Shown here one piece after another: positions 16,626 through 23,047 of a stretch of DNA of 64,000 bases. How positions within the stretch are numbered: the stretch's first letter is position 1; each line of letters begins with the position of its first letter. Source of the DNA: Spongiactinospora sp. TRM90649 (GTDB lineage: Bacteria > Actinomycetota > Actinomycetes > Streptosporangiales > Streptosporangiaceae); assembly GCF_029382225.1 (NCBI RefSeq), contig NZ_JARLTC010000033.1, forward strand, positions 62,001 through 126,000, in the 5' to 3' direction. The translations under genes were made by a program, and so were the position numbers. The notes beneath the pieces are model-generated. The model ran no database searches and had not been told where the DNA came from. It saw only the letters and a program-made list of their open reading frames with translations.

Positions 16626-16949
16626 ATGACCGTCATCGACACCGCCCCGCTCGCCGGGGCCGGCGCCTCGGCGCCGACCCTGGTGCATCTGTCGGGGGAC
16701 ATCGACATCTTCACCACAGCCCGGCTGCGCCGCCGGCTGATCAACGCCCTCGACCACAGCACCGACCTGCTCGTCCTGGATCTGTCCCAGGTCACCTTCT
16801 GCGGGGCAGGCGGGCTGGGCGTGCTCGTCGGCGTGCAGGGCCGGGCCCGGACACGGGGCATCACGCTGGCCCTGACCGGCGTTCCCCCGCGCGTGGCCCG
16901 GCTGCTGCGCATCACCGGCCTGGACCGGCGCCTCCCGGTCATGGCATGA
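16626..16949 (+). CDS. STAS-domain protein (anti-anti-sigma factor type)
   Basis: 107 residues, a single STAS domain: LVHLSGDIDIFTTARLRRRL, LLVLDLSQVTFCGAGGLGVL and the C-terminal VARLLRITGLDRRLPV. GAGGAG lies eight nt before ATG 16626. In SpoIIAA the segment FMDSSGLGVIL carries the phosphorylated Ser; here the aligned segment is FCGAGGLGVL, so the acceptor position is Ala61. That would make the protein blind to an RsbW-type kinase and to phosphatase control, unless another residue is used. Its stop codon overlaps the desaturase start (ATGA), so the two are translationally coupled. Confidence 0.88.
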   Translation: MTVIDTAPLAGAGASAPTLVHLSGDIDIFTTARLRRRLINALDHSTDLLVLDLSQVTFCGAGGLGVLVGVQGRARTRGITLALTGVPPRVARLLRITGLDRRLPVMA

Positions 16950-18007
16950 CCGGCATGCCGACCGCCACCCGCACCGCCGCCGAGGCGGGCTATGACGGCC
17001 ATGCGCCGTTCCCCCGCCCCGCCGCGCCCGCGCGGGCCGGCATCGTCGCGGTGACGCTGACCGCGGCGATCGTCATCGCGCCGTTCCTCGCGCTGGGCGC
17101 CGGCATCTGGCTGGCGTGGGGAAGCGGAATCACCCTCACCGACCTGCTGCTGGCCGCCGTCTTCTACGTAGTGACCGGGCTGGGGGTGACGGTCGGCTTC
17201 CACCGGCTGCTGACCCACCGCTCCTTCACCGCCCGCCCGTGGCTGCGCGTCATCCTGGCCGTGGCCGGGTCGATGAGCTTTCAGGGCAGCCTGATCGACT
17301 GGGTGGCCGTCCACCGCCGCCACCACGCCTTCACCGACCAACCGGGCGACCCGCATTCCCCCTACCGCTACGGCACCGGCCTCGGCGGGCAACTGCGCGG
17401 CCTGGCCCACGCCCACCTGGGCTGGCTGTTCTCCGCCGAGCCCACCTCGGCCACACGGTATGCCCCCGACCTGCTGCGCAACGATCCGGCCATGCTGCGC
17501 ATCTCGCGCGCCTTCCCCGCCTGGTGCGCCGCCTCCCTGCTGCTGCCGTTCGCGGCGGGCTGGGCGATCAGCGGCAGCCTGTACGGCGCTCTGACCGCGT
17601 TCATCTGGGCCGGCCTGGTCCGCGTCGCCCTGCTGCAGCACGTCACCTGGAGCGTCAACTCCCTGTGCCACATGATCGGTGACCGGCCGCACAAGACCCG
17701 CCGGCACGATCGCTCCACCGACCTGTGGCCGCTGGCCCTGCTCTCCTTCGGGGAAAGCTGGCACAACGGCCACCACAGCCAGCCCGGCTGCGCCCGGCAC
17801 GGCCGCGGCCCCCGCCAGATCGACCCCTCGGCAGCACTCATCCGCCTGCTCGAACGCCTGAACTGGGCCACCAACGTGCACTGGCAGCCCGCCGACGGCC
17901 TGCGACACCGTCGCATGGTGGCAGGCAAACACACGCCGCGCTCCACCACGCACCATCCCGGCGGCGCACGCCCCACTGATAGCCGCCGGCCCGGCTCCCG
18001 GCCGTAG
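16946..18007 (+). CDS. Acyl-CoA/acyl-lipid desaturase (membrane di-iron)
   Basis: 353 residues. Three histidine boxes of the stearoyl-CoA desaturase family are present: HRLLTH (about 86-91), HRRHH (about 122-126) and HNGHH (about 273-277), with paired membrane helices around residues 30-55, 62-80, 100-118 and 190-225. The enzyme inserts a cis double bond into fatty acyl chains with oxygen and an electron donor; it should sit in the cell membrane and lower lipid order. The start overlaps the STAS stop by ATGA. The last 40 residues are Pro/Arg-rich and disordered. No dedicated ferredoxin or reductase gene is nearby. Confidence 0.9.
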   Translation: MTGMPTATRTAAEAGYDGHAPFPRPAAPARAGIVAVTLTAAIVIAPFLALGAGIWLAWGSGITLTDLLLAAVFYVVTGLGVTVGFHRLLTHRSFTARPWLRVILAVAGSMSFQGSLIDWVAVHRRHHAFTDQPGDPHSPYRYGTGLGGQLRGLAHAHLGWLFSAEPTSATRYAPDLLRNDPAMLRISRAFPAWCAASLLLPFAAGWAISGSLYGALTAFIWAGLVRVALLQHVTWSVNSLCHMIGDRPHKTRRHDRSTDLWPLALLSFGESWHNGHHSQPGCARHGRGPRQIDPSAALIRLLERLNWATNVHWQPADGLRHRRMVAGKHTPRSTTHHPGGARPTDSRRPGSRP

Positions 18008-18061
18008 GCGGGCCATTGCGGAGCCGAACGTCCCTACGCGCACTAAAGGACGGCAAGGTGA

Positions 18062-18367
18062 ATGATGCCGAACGCCCGACCTCCGCAGCAGCCAGGTCCT
18101 GACCGTGGCATGGACCCGGCCCTGGCCGGCGTCTTGAAAGCAGTCGGCACGGCCTCGCGCACCCGCACCCTTCGCCACGCGATGAGCGTGGCCTGCCATG
18201 GTGACCGGCCGCGGCTCGCCGCGTGCCTGGAGGCGATGCCGCCGGCTCAGCTCGTTGAGATGGGCGCCGCTGCGCGGTTGCTCAGCACCGAGGCCGACCA
18301 GGCGCTGACCAACAAGGCCCCTCACGGGTGCGCTGCCCCTGCCGGTCCGGCCTGCGACAGCGCTTGA
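18062..18367 (+). CDS. Small hypothetical protein
   Basis: 101 residues from ATG 18062 (a second ATG follows at once). The middle is helical and protein-like (ALAGVLKAVGTASRTRTLRH, then AACLEAMPPAQLVEMGAAAR and LLSTEADQAL), with a basic tail containing two Cys. AAGG elements lie upstream. It follows the desaturase by 54 bp on the same strand. No known family is recognised. Confidence 0.5.
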   Translation: MMPNARPPQQPGPDRGMDPALAGVLKAVGTASRTRTLRHAMSVACHGDRPRLAACLEAMPPAQLVEMGAAARLLSTEADQALTNKAPHGCAAPAGPACDSA

Positions 18368-18485
18368 CCACCCGCAACATCCGCCGCAGCTACGGCCCCG
18401 GCCGCGCGTGCCGATCGGCTACCGGCCAGACCCGGACGGGGGCCGGGGGCGCGGCCTGCGTCCAGCCCCTCCACCAGCCGGTCGA

Positions 18486-19160
18486 TCACTCACCGGCCCG
18501 CTCCTCTCCAGCTCCCGGGATCGGTTCGGCTGATGAGCGCCGGGCCCGCAGCCGCCTGGCCCGGCGCTGGGTTTCCACCGCCTGCTCGCGCGTCTGGCTG
18601 GCCCGGTCGGCGGTGGCCCGCGCGCGCTTTCGGGTGTCCCGCACACCCTCCAGAAACTGATCCGGCCAGGCCGTCTCCGGCGGGGGCGGGCTCACCATCT
18701 GACGCTCGATCTCGGCCTGTTCCCGATCAGCCATGGCCGCATCCCGATCATCACCGGCCGCGGCCCGATCCGCCGCGGCGTTCTGACGATCCTCGCGCGC
18801 CTGCCGCCGATCCTGCCGAGCGGCCTGCTCATCGGCTTGGGCTGCCGTCCGCTGCCGGCGCACTGCCCCCTCCCAATACTCACGCAATACCGTGCGATCC
18901 TCGCGGCCGTGCTCGCGGGCATCGCGCCATTGCTGCCGCATTGCGGCGCTCTCGTGGCCGTCGCCCAGCTCGCCGGCGTCCTCGCGCTGGTCGACGGCGT
19001 GATCACGTTGTTCGGCTTCCCACAGCACATCGTGAAAGGCCCGGTCGGCCTCGTCGGCAGCCTCCTGGCCCCGACGCGTCTCGCGGTCCCGTTCGGCGGC
19101 GGCGCCATCGCGCTGCTCGGCCGCCTGGTCCCGGCCGGTCGCCTGGTCCTGGCAGGCCAT
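18486..19160 (-). CDS. Highly charged coiled-coil protein of element I
   Basis: 224 residues dominated by Arg, Asp, Glu, Gln and Ala with DR/QAA periodicity (RDQAAEQRDGAAAERDRETR, DRDAAMADREQAEIERQ), so almost entirely a charged alpha-helix or coiled coil; a short break PPPPETAWPDQFLEG lies near residue 160. No signal or membrane segment. Such proteins accompany GAF/ANTAR and STAS genes in actinomycetes, but no defined domain is visible. It is the last gene of element I, reading inward from near the right terminal repeat. Low-complexity composition leaves some doubt, yet the frame has a Trp/Tyr core (HDVLWEAE, LREYWEG) that argues for a real gene. Confidence 0.6.
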   Translation of the reverse strand: MACQDQATGRDQAAEQRDGAAAERDRETRRGQEAADEADRAFHDVLWEAEQRDHAVDQREDAGELGDGHESAAMRQQWRDAREHGREDRTVLREYWEGAVRRQRTAAQADEQAARQDRRQAREDRQNAAADRAAAGDDRDAAMADREQAEIERQMVSPPPPETAWPDQFLEGVRDTRKRARATADRASQTREQAVETQRRARRLRARRSSAEPIPGAGEERAGE

Positions 19161-19244
19161 CCTGCCAGTCGGAGGAGTCGGCTTTTCGCGTGCCTCGCCT
19201 TCGTAATTGAACCGATACCTCAGCCGCGCAGCGCTCCATTACCG

Positions 19245-19295
19245 CAGGTCAGGCGCTACTTCGTTGGAAATTTCTTCATTGCTACCGAGACCCCT
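19245..19295 (-). repeat. Right terminal inverted repeat of element I
   Basis: Reverse complement begins GGGGTCTCGGTAGCAATGAA; 48 of 51 positions match the left end. It is followed directly by TGGAA, the target duplication. Confidence 0.93.
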
Positions 19296-19719
19296 GGAAG
19301 TCATCCAGGGCGGCCAGGGCGTTGTTGACGTAGCGTACCGAGCGTTTAGGGTCGGCTTCGCGCAGCAGGTAGAGGCGGTAGTCACGTACAGCCCAGTCGC
19401 GGGCGCGGGCGTGGGCAAGCGGGTCGCCGACGCCGCCGTCGGGCCGCTCGGCCAGCCACGCCAGATACATGCGCACTCGGGAGATGTAGGTGCGGCGAGT
19501 GTCGGCCGCCAGCGGCACATCCTGCAGGGCGGTGGCGTAGCCGTCGAGGATCTCGGCGGATGTGTCCGGCAGCGGGGTAGGGCGGGCACCCCGCCGTTTC
19601 GGCAGGGGCTCGGCCGACACAGACTCCGTGTTCTCGGAAGTCGTTGTCAGGGGTCGTGATCCGGCCGGAGCCGGATTCTCGGAAGGCACGCGTGGAGTGT
19701 ACTTCCGGGAACGCGTCAT
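19296..19719 (-). pseudogene. Tyrosine recombinase, N-terminal part of gene split by element I
   Basis: ATG 19719 starts MTRSRKYTPRVP, a Pro/Ser-rich arm, then the core-binding domain (AEILDGYATALQDVPLAADT, RRTYISRVRMYLAWLAERPD, SVRYVNNALAALDDF). It stops exactly at the target duplication; the rest of the protein is at 9161-9667. It is homologous to the recombinase inside element I. Two direct repeats of its presumed recombination site lie within its first 30 codons and the start codon itself lies in the core palindrome, so expression and recombination are likely linked. Confidence 0.82.
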
Positions 19720-19729
19720 TCTCGGAAGT
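19631..19729. promoter_or_regulatory. Recombination site of the interrupted recombinase (IRS-like)
   Basis: Direct repeats TTCTCGGAAG at 19631-19640 and 19676-19685 (45 bp apart), then a core whose left arm ACTTCCGGGAA (19701-19711) faces TTCTCGGAAGT (19719-19729), 10 of 11 pairs matching, spacer 7 bp. The second repeat starts 25 bp before the core. Spacing is the same as in the element I site at 15709-15806 while the half-site sequence differs. Confidence 0.75.
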
Positions 19730-19743
19730 GTCGGCGAACTGTG

Positions 19744-19962
19744 TCAGGCGTCGATCCAGCCCTGGCGCTGCCACCAGCCGATCGCCTTGCGCGCGATGGA
19801 CAGCTCCCGGTTGACGGTATCGGCGACCATCTCATCCGCCCGCGCCGCCGCCAGTTCTGCGAGCACCTGCGGCAGTGCCGGGTCGTCGATCGCGGCGACG
19901 GGGACGGGGGCGGGTCCGGTCGGCGCCGGTTCGCCGGCTCCGAGCATCACACAGTGCTGCAT
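19744..19962 (-). pseudogene. N-terminal stub of another tyrosine recombinase
   Basis: 72 residues ending DTVNRELSIARKAIGWWQRQ followed by GWIDA and a stop. The segment matches the core-binding helix of a different integrase group (VRRELSxxRxAIxWWxxQGW), which normally continues for 250 more residues. The stop falls just outside the recombination site of the split recombinase. It is either a truncated integrase or a small protein with only the arm/core-binding region. Confidence 0.5.
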
Positions 19963-20079
19963 GTCCGTTCGCCGTGGCTGTACGAGAACAGGGGCGAATG
20001 CGCGAGCCCGCCAGTAGATCGGACCACCACGATCGGGGTCATTGGTTAAGGAAGTACTTGACTATCAACGCGTGCCGAC

Positions 20080-20107
20080 CCATAGTTAAGGACATGCCTA
20101 ACTATGG
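20080..20107. promoter_or_regulatory. Palindromic operator over the ArsR start codon
   Basis: CCATAGTTA (20080-20088) and TAACTATGG (20099-20107) form a perfect inverted repeat that covers the ribosome site and ATG at 20094. A related TTAAGG element lies at 20046-20051. Expected site of autorepression by the ArsR protein. Confidence 0.7.
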
Positions 20108-20444
20108 CGGATCGCTGGACCGGGTGTTCCAAGCACTGGCGGACGGAACACGCCGGGCGATGGTGCAGCGCCTGATCCGCGGACCGGTGCCGGTGAGCGA
20201 ACTGGCCAGGCCACTGGACATGTCGCTACCGGCGGTCATGCAGCACATCCAGGTGCTGGAAGCGTGCGGGCTGGTCACATCCGAGAAGATCGGCCGCGTC
20301 CGCACGTGCCGCATCGAGCCGGACGTACTGCGGATGGCCGAGGACTGGCTTGCCGAGCAGCGCACGTCCTGGGAACGGCGCCTGGACCGGCTCGGCGACT
20401 ACCTGCTCGATGATCCCGGCGCACCGGAGCAAAGGAGCTTGTGA
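20094..20444 (+). CDS. ArsR-family (HTH) regulator
   Basis: 116 residues: winged helix with LDRVFQALADGTRRAMVQRL, the recognition region VSELARPLDMSLPAVMQHIQ and VLEACGLVTSEKIGRVRTCR. No Cys pair of metal-sensing ArsR members is present, which fits the ArsR/SRPBCC pairs that respond to organic or unknown signals. ATG 20094 lies within its own palindrome. It overlaps the SRPBCC gene (ATGATG/TGA), the usual ArsR-AHSA1 couple, so the two are co-translated. Confidence 0.88.
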   Translation: MPNYGGSLDRVFQALADGTRRAMVQRLIRGPVPVSELARPLDMSLPAVMQHIQVLEACGLVTSEKIGRVRTCRIEPDVLRMAEDWLAEQRTSWERRLDRLGDYLLDDPGAPEQRSL

Positions 20445-20902
20445 TGATCGACCGTTCTGTCACGCACGCCACATTCACCCTCGAACGCCTCTACCCGGCC
20501 ACAGCGGCCCGGGTGTTCGCGGCATGGGCCGACCCGAAGGCGAAGGCCCGCTGGTTCTCCACCCCCGATGCGGACCATGAACTGGACTTCCGGGTCGGGG
20601 GCCGGGAGGTCAACCGCAGCCACCCGGACAGCGGCCTGTCGATGACGTATGAGTCGTCGTACCACGACATCGTCCAGGACGAGCGCATCGTCTACACCTC
20701 TACGTTGCACGTGGGAGACGACCTCGCGACGGCGTCGCTGACGACCGTTGCGTTCTGCCCGGCCGATGGGGGCACGCAGCTGGTCCTCACCGAGCAGGGC
20801 GCCTTCCTCGATGGCCGGGAGGAGCCCTCCTGGCGGAAGCACGGCACCGGCGCCTGGCTCGACGCGTTGGGCGTCGAGCTGGGTGCGGGAGGGCACGAGT
20901 GA
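20441..20902 (+). CDS. SRPBCC / AHSA1-domain protein
   Basis: About 153 residues with the Bet v1-like fold signature: FTLERLYPATAARVFAAWAD, KARWFSTPDADHELDFRVGG, and the C-terminal helix SWRKHGTGAWLDALG. Members paired with ArsR regulators bind small hydrophobic ligands; no catalytic role is established. ATG 20441 or 20444 are both possible. The stop overlaps the GTG of the MFS gene (GTGA). Confidence 0.85.
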   Translation: MMIDRSVTHATFTLERLYPATAARVFAAWADPKAKARWFSTPDADHELDFRVGGREVNRSHPDSGLSMTYESSYHDIVQDERIVYTSTLHVGDDLATASLTTVAFCPADGGTQLVLTEQGAFLDGREEPSWRKHGTGAWLDALGVELGAGGHE

Positions 20903-22356
20903 GCCCACGGGCGGCCGCCCTGAGGTGGCGGGTGCTGGTGTTGCTGGGCACGGCGTTCTTCATGACCATCCTGGACGGGACCAGCTTGCTCACCGCCCTG
21001 CCGGCCATCGAGCGGGAGTTTCGGGCGCACGGCACCACCGTCCAGTGGGCGGTCACGGCCTACGCGCTGGCCTTTGCGGGCCTGCTGCTGTTGTGCGGCC
21101 GCGCCGCCGATCTGCTCGGCCGCCGCAGGGTCTTCCTGGCCGGAATGTCGCTGCGCGTGTTGGCCTCGTTGGGATGCGGGTTCGCCCCGACGGTCGAAGC
21201 CCTGGTCGCAGCCCGCGCTTTGCAGGGTGTGTCGGCCGCCATCATCGCCCCCGCAGCCTTGTCCATGGTGATGAACGCCTTCGCCGAAGGCAGCGAGCGG
21301 AACAGGGCACTGGGAATCTGGGGTGGGATCGGAGGGTTCGGTGCCACCGCCGGGCTGCTGCTGGGCGGCCTGATCACCGATACGCTCGGCTGGCAGTGGG
21401 TCTTCTGGATCAACGTCCCGGTCGGGGTGGTAGTGCTGATCCTCGCGCCGGTGATGCTGATCGAGAGCCGGAACGAGGTGCGTGTCCGCTCCTTCGACCT
21501 AGCCGGGGCGCTGACGGTCACTTCGGCTCTCGTGCTGTTCGTCTACGCCATCACCGGCGTCCCTGACGGCGGATGGTCCAGCCACCAGGTCCTCGGGCCG
21601 CTGGCGGGTGCGATGGCGCTGACCGGCTTGTTTGTCAAGATCGAACGGCGGTCCAAGGCGCCGCTGGTGCCGTTCGGGGTCCTGCGGTCGCGTTCCCTGG
21701 TCGGCGGCGGCCTCCTGCTTCTCGTCACGGGCACGGCGGTCGACGGCATGCTCATCATCCTCACCACCCACGCGCAGTCGGTGCTCGGCTGGTCGCCCGT
21801 GCGGTTCGGCATCACGGCCGGGGTGATGACCGTGGCGGCCGTCGTCGGCGCTCTGGTCTGCCAGCGGGTTGTGACCAGGATCGGCGTGCGTCCGGTCGCG
21901 ACCTGCGGCACTGCCCTGCTCGGTGGAGCCTGCCTGCTGCTCACCCGGGTGGTGTCCGAGCACAGCTCACCGGAACTGCTGACTTTTGCCCTGTTGGTCT
22001 TCGGAGTGGGCATGGGCACCGCCACCGTCTGTGCCCAGATCGCGGCGTTCACCGGTGTCGCCGAACGGCACTCCGGTCTGGCCGCCGGACTCGCCGATAC
22101 CTGCTTCGCGGTTGGCACCGCCCTCGGCGTAGCCATCGCCGGCAGCGTTGTCGCCGCGCATGCACCCACGCCTGGGATCGCCGCGCCGCAGACGCTGGTT
22201 CCCGGACATCAGGCCGCGTTCGGCGTGGTCGGCCTCGTCGCGGCACTGGGCCTGGTCATCGCTCTGGCCATGCTCGGCAAGCGATCGGCGCCGGTCACCA
22301 AAGAGACCGCGGCGCCTCCCGGTGACCAGATCGTGACCGACCGCATTCCCGCCTGA
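20899..22356 (+). CDS. MFS drug exporter, DHA2 type
   Basis: 485 residues, about fourteen hydrophobic segments. Helix 1 FFMTILDGTSLLTALPAI, motif A-like GRAADLLGRRRVFLAG and the helix 5 motif IWGGIGGFGATAGLLLGG are seen. GTG start overlaps the SRPBCC stop. The operon ArsR-SRPBCC-MFS-PPOX suggests export of a toxic compound whose presence is sensed by the ArsR protein; the compound is unknown. Confidence 0.9.
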   Translation: MSPRAAALRWRVLVLLGTAFFMTILDGTSLLTALPAIEREFRAHGTTVQWAVTAYALAFAGLLLLCGRAADLLGRRRVFLAGMSLRVLASLGCGFAPTVEALVAARALQGVSAAIIAPAALSMVMNAFAEGSERNRALGIWGGIGGFGATAGLLLGGLITDTLGWQWVFWINVPVGVVVLILAPVMLIESRNEVRVRSFDLAGALTVTSALVLFVYAITGVPDGGWSSHQVLGPLAGAMALTGLFVKIERRSKAPLVPFGVLRSRSLVGGGLLLLVTGTAVDGMLIILTTHAQSVLGWSPVRFGITAGVMTVAAVVGALVCQRVVTRIGVRPVATCGTALLGGACLLLTRVVSEHSSPELLTFALLVFGVGMGTATVCAQIAAFTGVAERHSGLAAGLADTCFAVGTALGVAIAGSVVAAHAPTPGIAAPQTLVPGHQAAFGVVGLVAALGLVIALAMLGKRSAPVTKETAAPPGDQIVTDRIPA

Positions 22357-22373
22357 CCCATTGAGGAGCTTCC

Positions 22374-22892
22374 ATGTCCGACTGTGACCCGGTCGCCGAG
22401 ATCGGCCCCTTCAGCGACTCCGGCGCCGACGTGATCCCCTGGCCGATCGCACTGCGTGAACTGGAGCAGGCGCGACTGTTCTGGCTGTCCACCGTCCGCC
22501 CCGACGGCCGACCCCACGTGACACCGTTGCTGGCCGTCTGGACCGGCGGCGCCCTGTACTTCGCCACCGGCGACCAAGAGCGCAAGACGCGTAACCTCCA
22601 CGCCAACGACCACTGCGTCATGACGACCGGCACGAACGTCCTCGACGGTATCGACATCACCATCGAGGGACGTGCCGAGTTGGTGTGCGACCCGGCTGAA
22701 CGCAGCACCACCGCCGACGCCTACGAGTGCAAGTACGGCGATCTCCTGACGAGCCCGGACGGCACCTGGCATGGCCTCGGTGACACCATCCGCTCCGGCA
22801 ACGTCCTGCTGTACCGCATCGATCCGGAGGTCGGATTCGCTTTCGGCAAGGGCGAGGCATACAGCCAGATCCGCTACCGCTTCCAGCGCTGA
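22374..22892 (+). CDS. PPOX-class flavin/F420-binding protein
   Basis: 172 residues of the pyridoxamine 5'-phosphate oxidase-like fold: ARLFWLSTVRPDGRPHVTPL, GALYFATGDQERKTRNL, HCVMTTG and WHGLGDTIRSGNVLLYRIDP. These proteins bind FMN or F420 and reduce or bind small molecules. GAGGAG sits just upstream of ATG 22374, 17 bp after the MFS stop, so it is the last gene of the operon. A damaged near-identical copy lies inverted at 5971-6225. Confidence 0.87.
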   Translation: MSDCDPVAEIGPFSDSGADVIPWPIALRELEQARLFWLSTVRPDGRPHVTPLLAVWTGGALYFATGDQERKTRNLHANDHCVMTTGTNVLDGIDITIEGRAELVCDPAERSTTADAYECKYGDLLTSPDGTWHGLGDTIRSGNVLLYRIDPEVGFAFGKGEAYSQIRYRFQR

Positions 22893-23047
22893 CCGTTGAT
22901 TCCGCGGCCGCGTGTCAGGCGGCCGAGATCCGGCCACCGTGGAACGGCGCGCCTTGGACGGTCGGGGCCGACGCTCTCGCCCTGGCCCTCGCACACCGTC
23001 TGCTTCTCCCGCCATGTCTCCTGGCCGACCGGCACCGCCCTCGACAA

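Larger units (their letters stand above)
9668..19295. mobile_element. Element I: complete Tn3-family transposon, 9.6 kb
   Basis: Bounded by near-identical 51-bp terminal inverted repeats starting GGGGTCTCGGTAGCAATG and flanked on both sides by TGGAA (9663-9667 and 19296-19300), the 5-bp duplication of Tn3-family insertion. Contents in order: transposase, small ORF, GAF-SpoIIE phosphatase, tyrosine recombinase with its site, DUF5994 protein, STAS protein, desaturase, small protein, coiled-coil protein. It inserted into a second tyrosine recombinase gene of the same family as its own. The use of a tyrosine recombinase in place of a serine resolvase resembles Tn4430 (TnpI). All element genes except the transposase module could be passenger cargo. 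Confidence 0.93.

Noticed and set aside
22893..23047. Possible left end of element III downstream of its transposase
   Set aside because: No sequence matching the GGGGTCGCCGTCAT end and no GTGAG duplication was found here.
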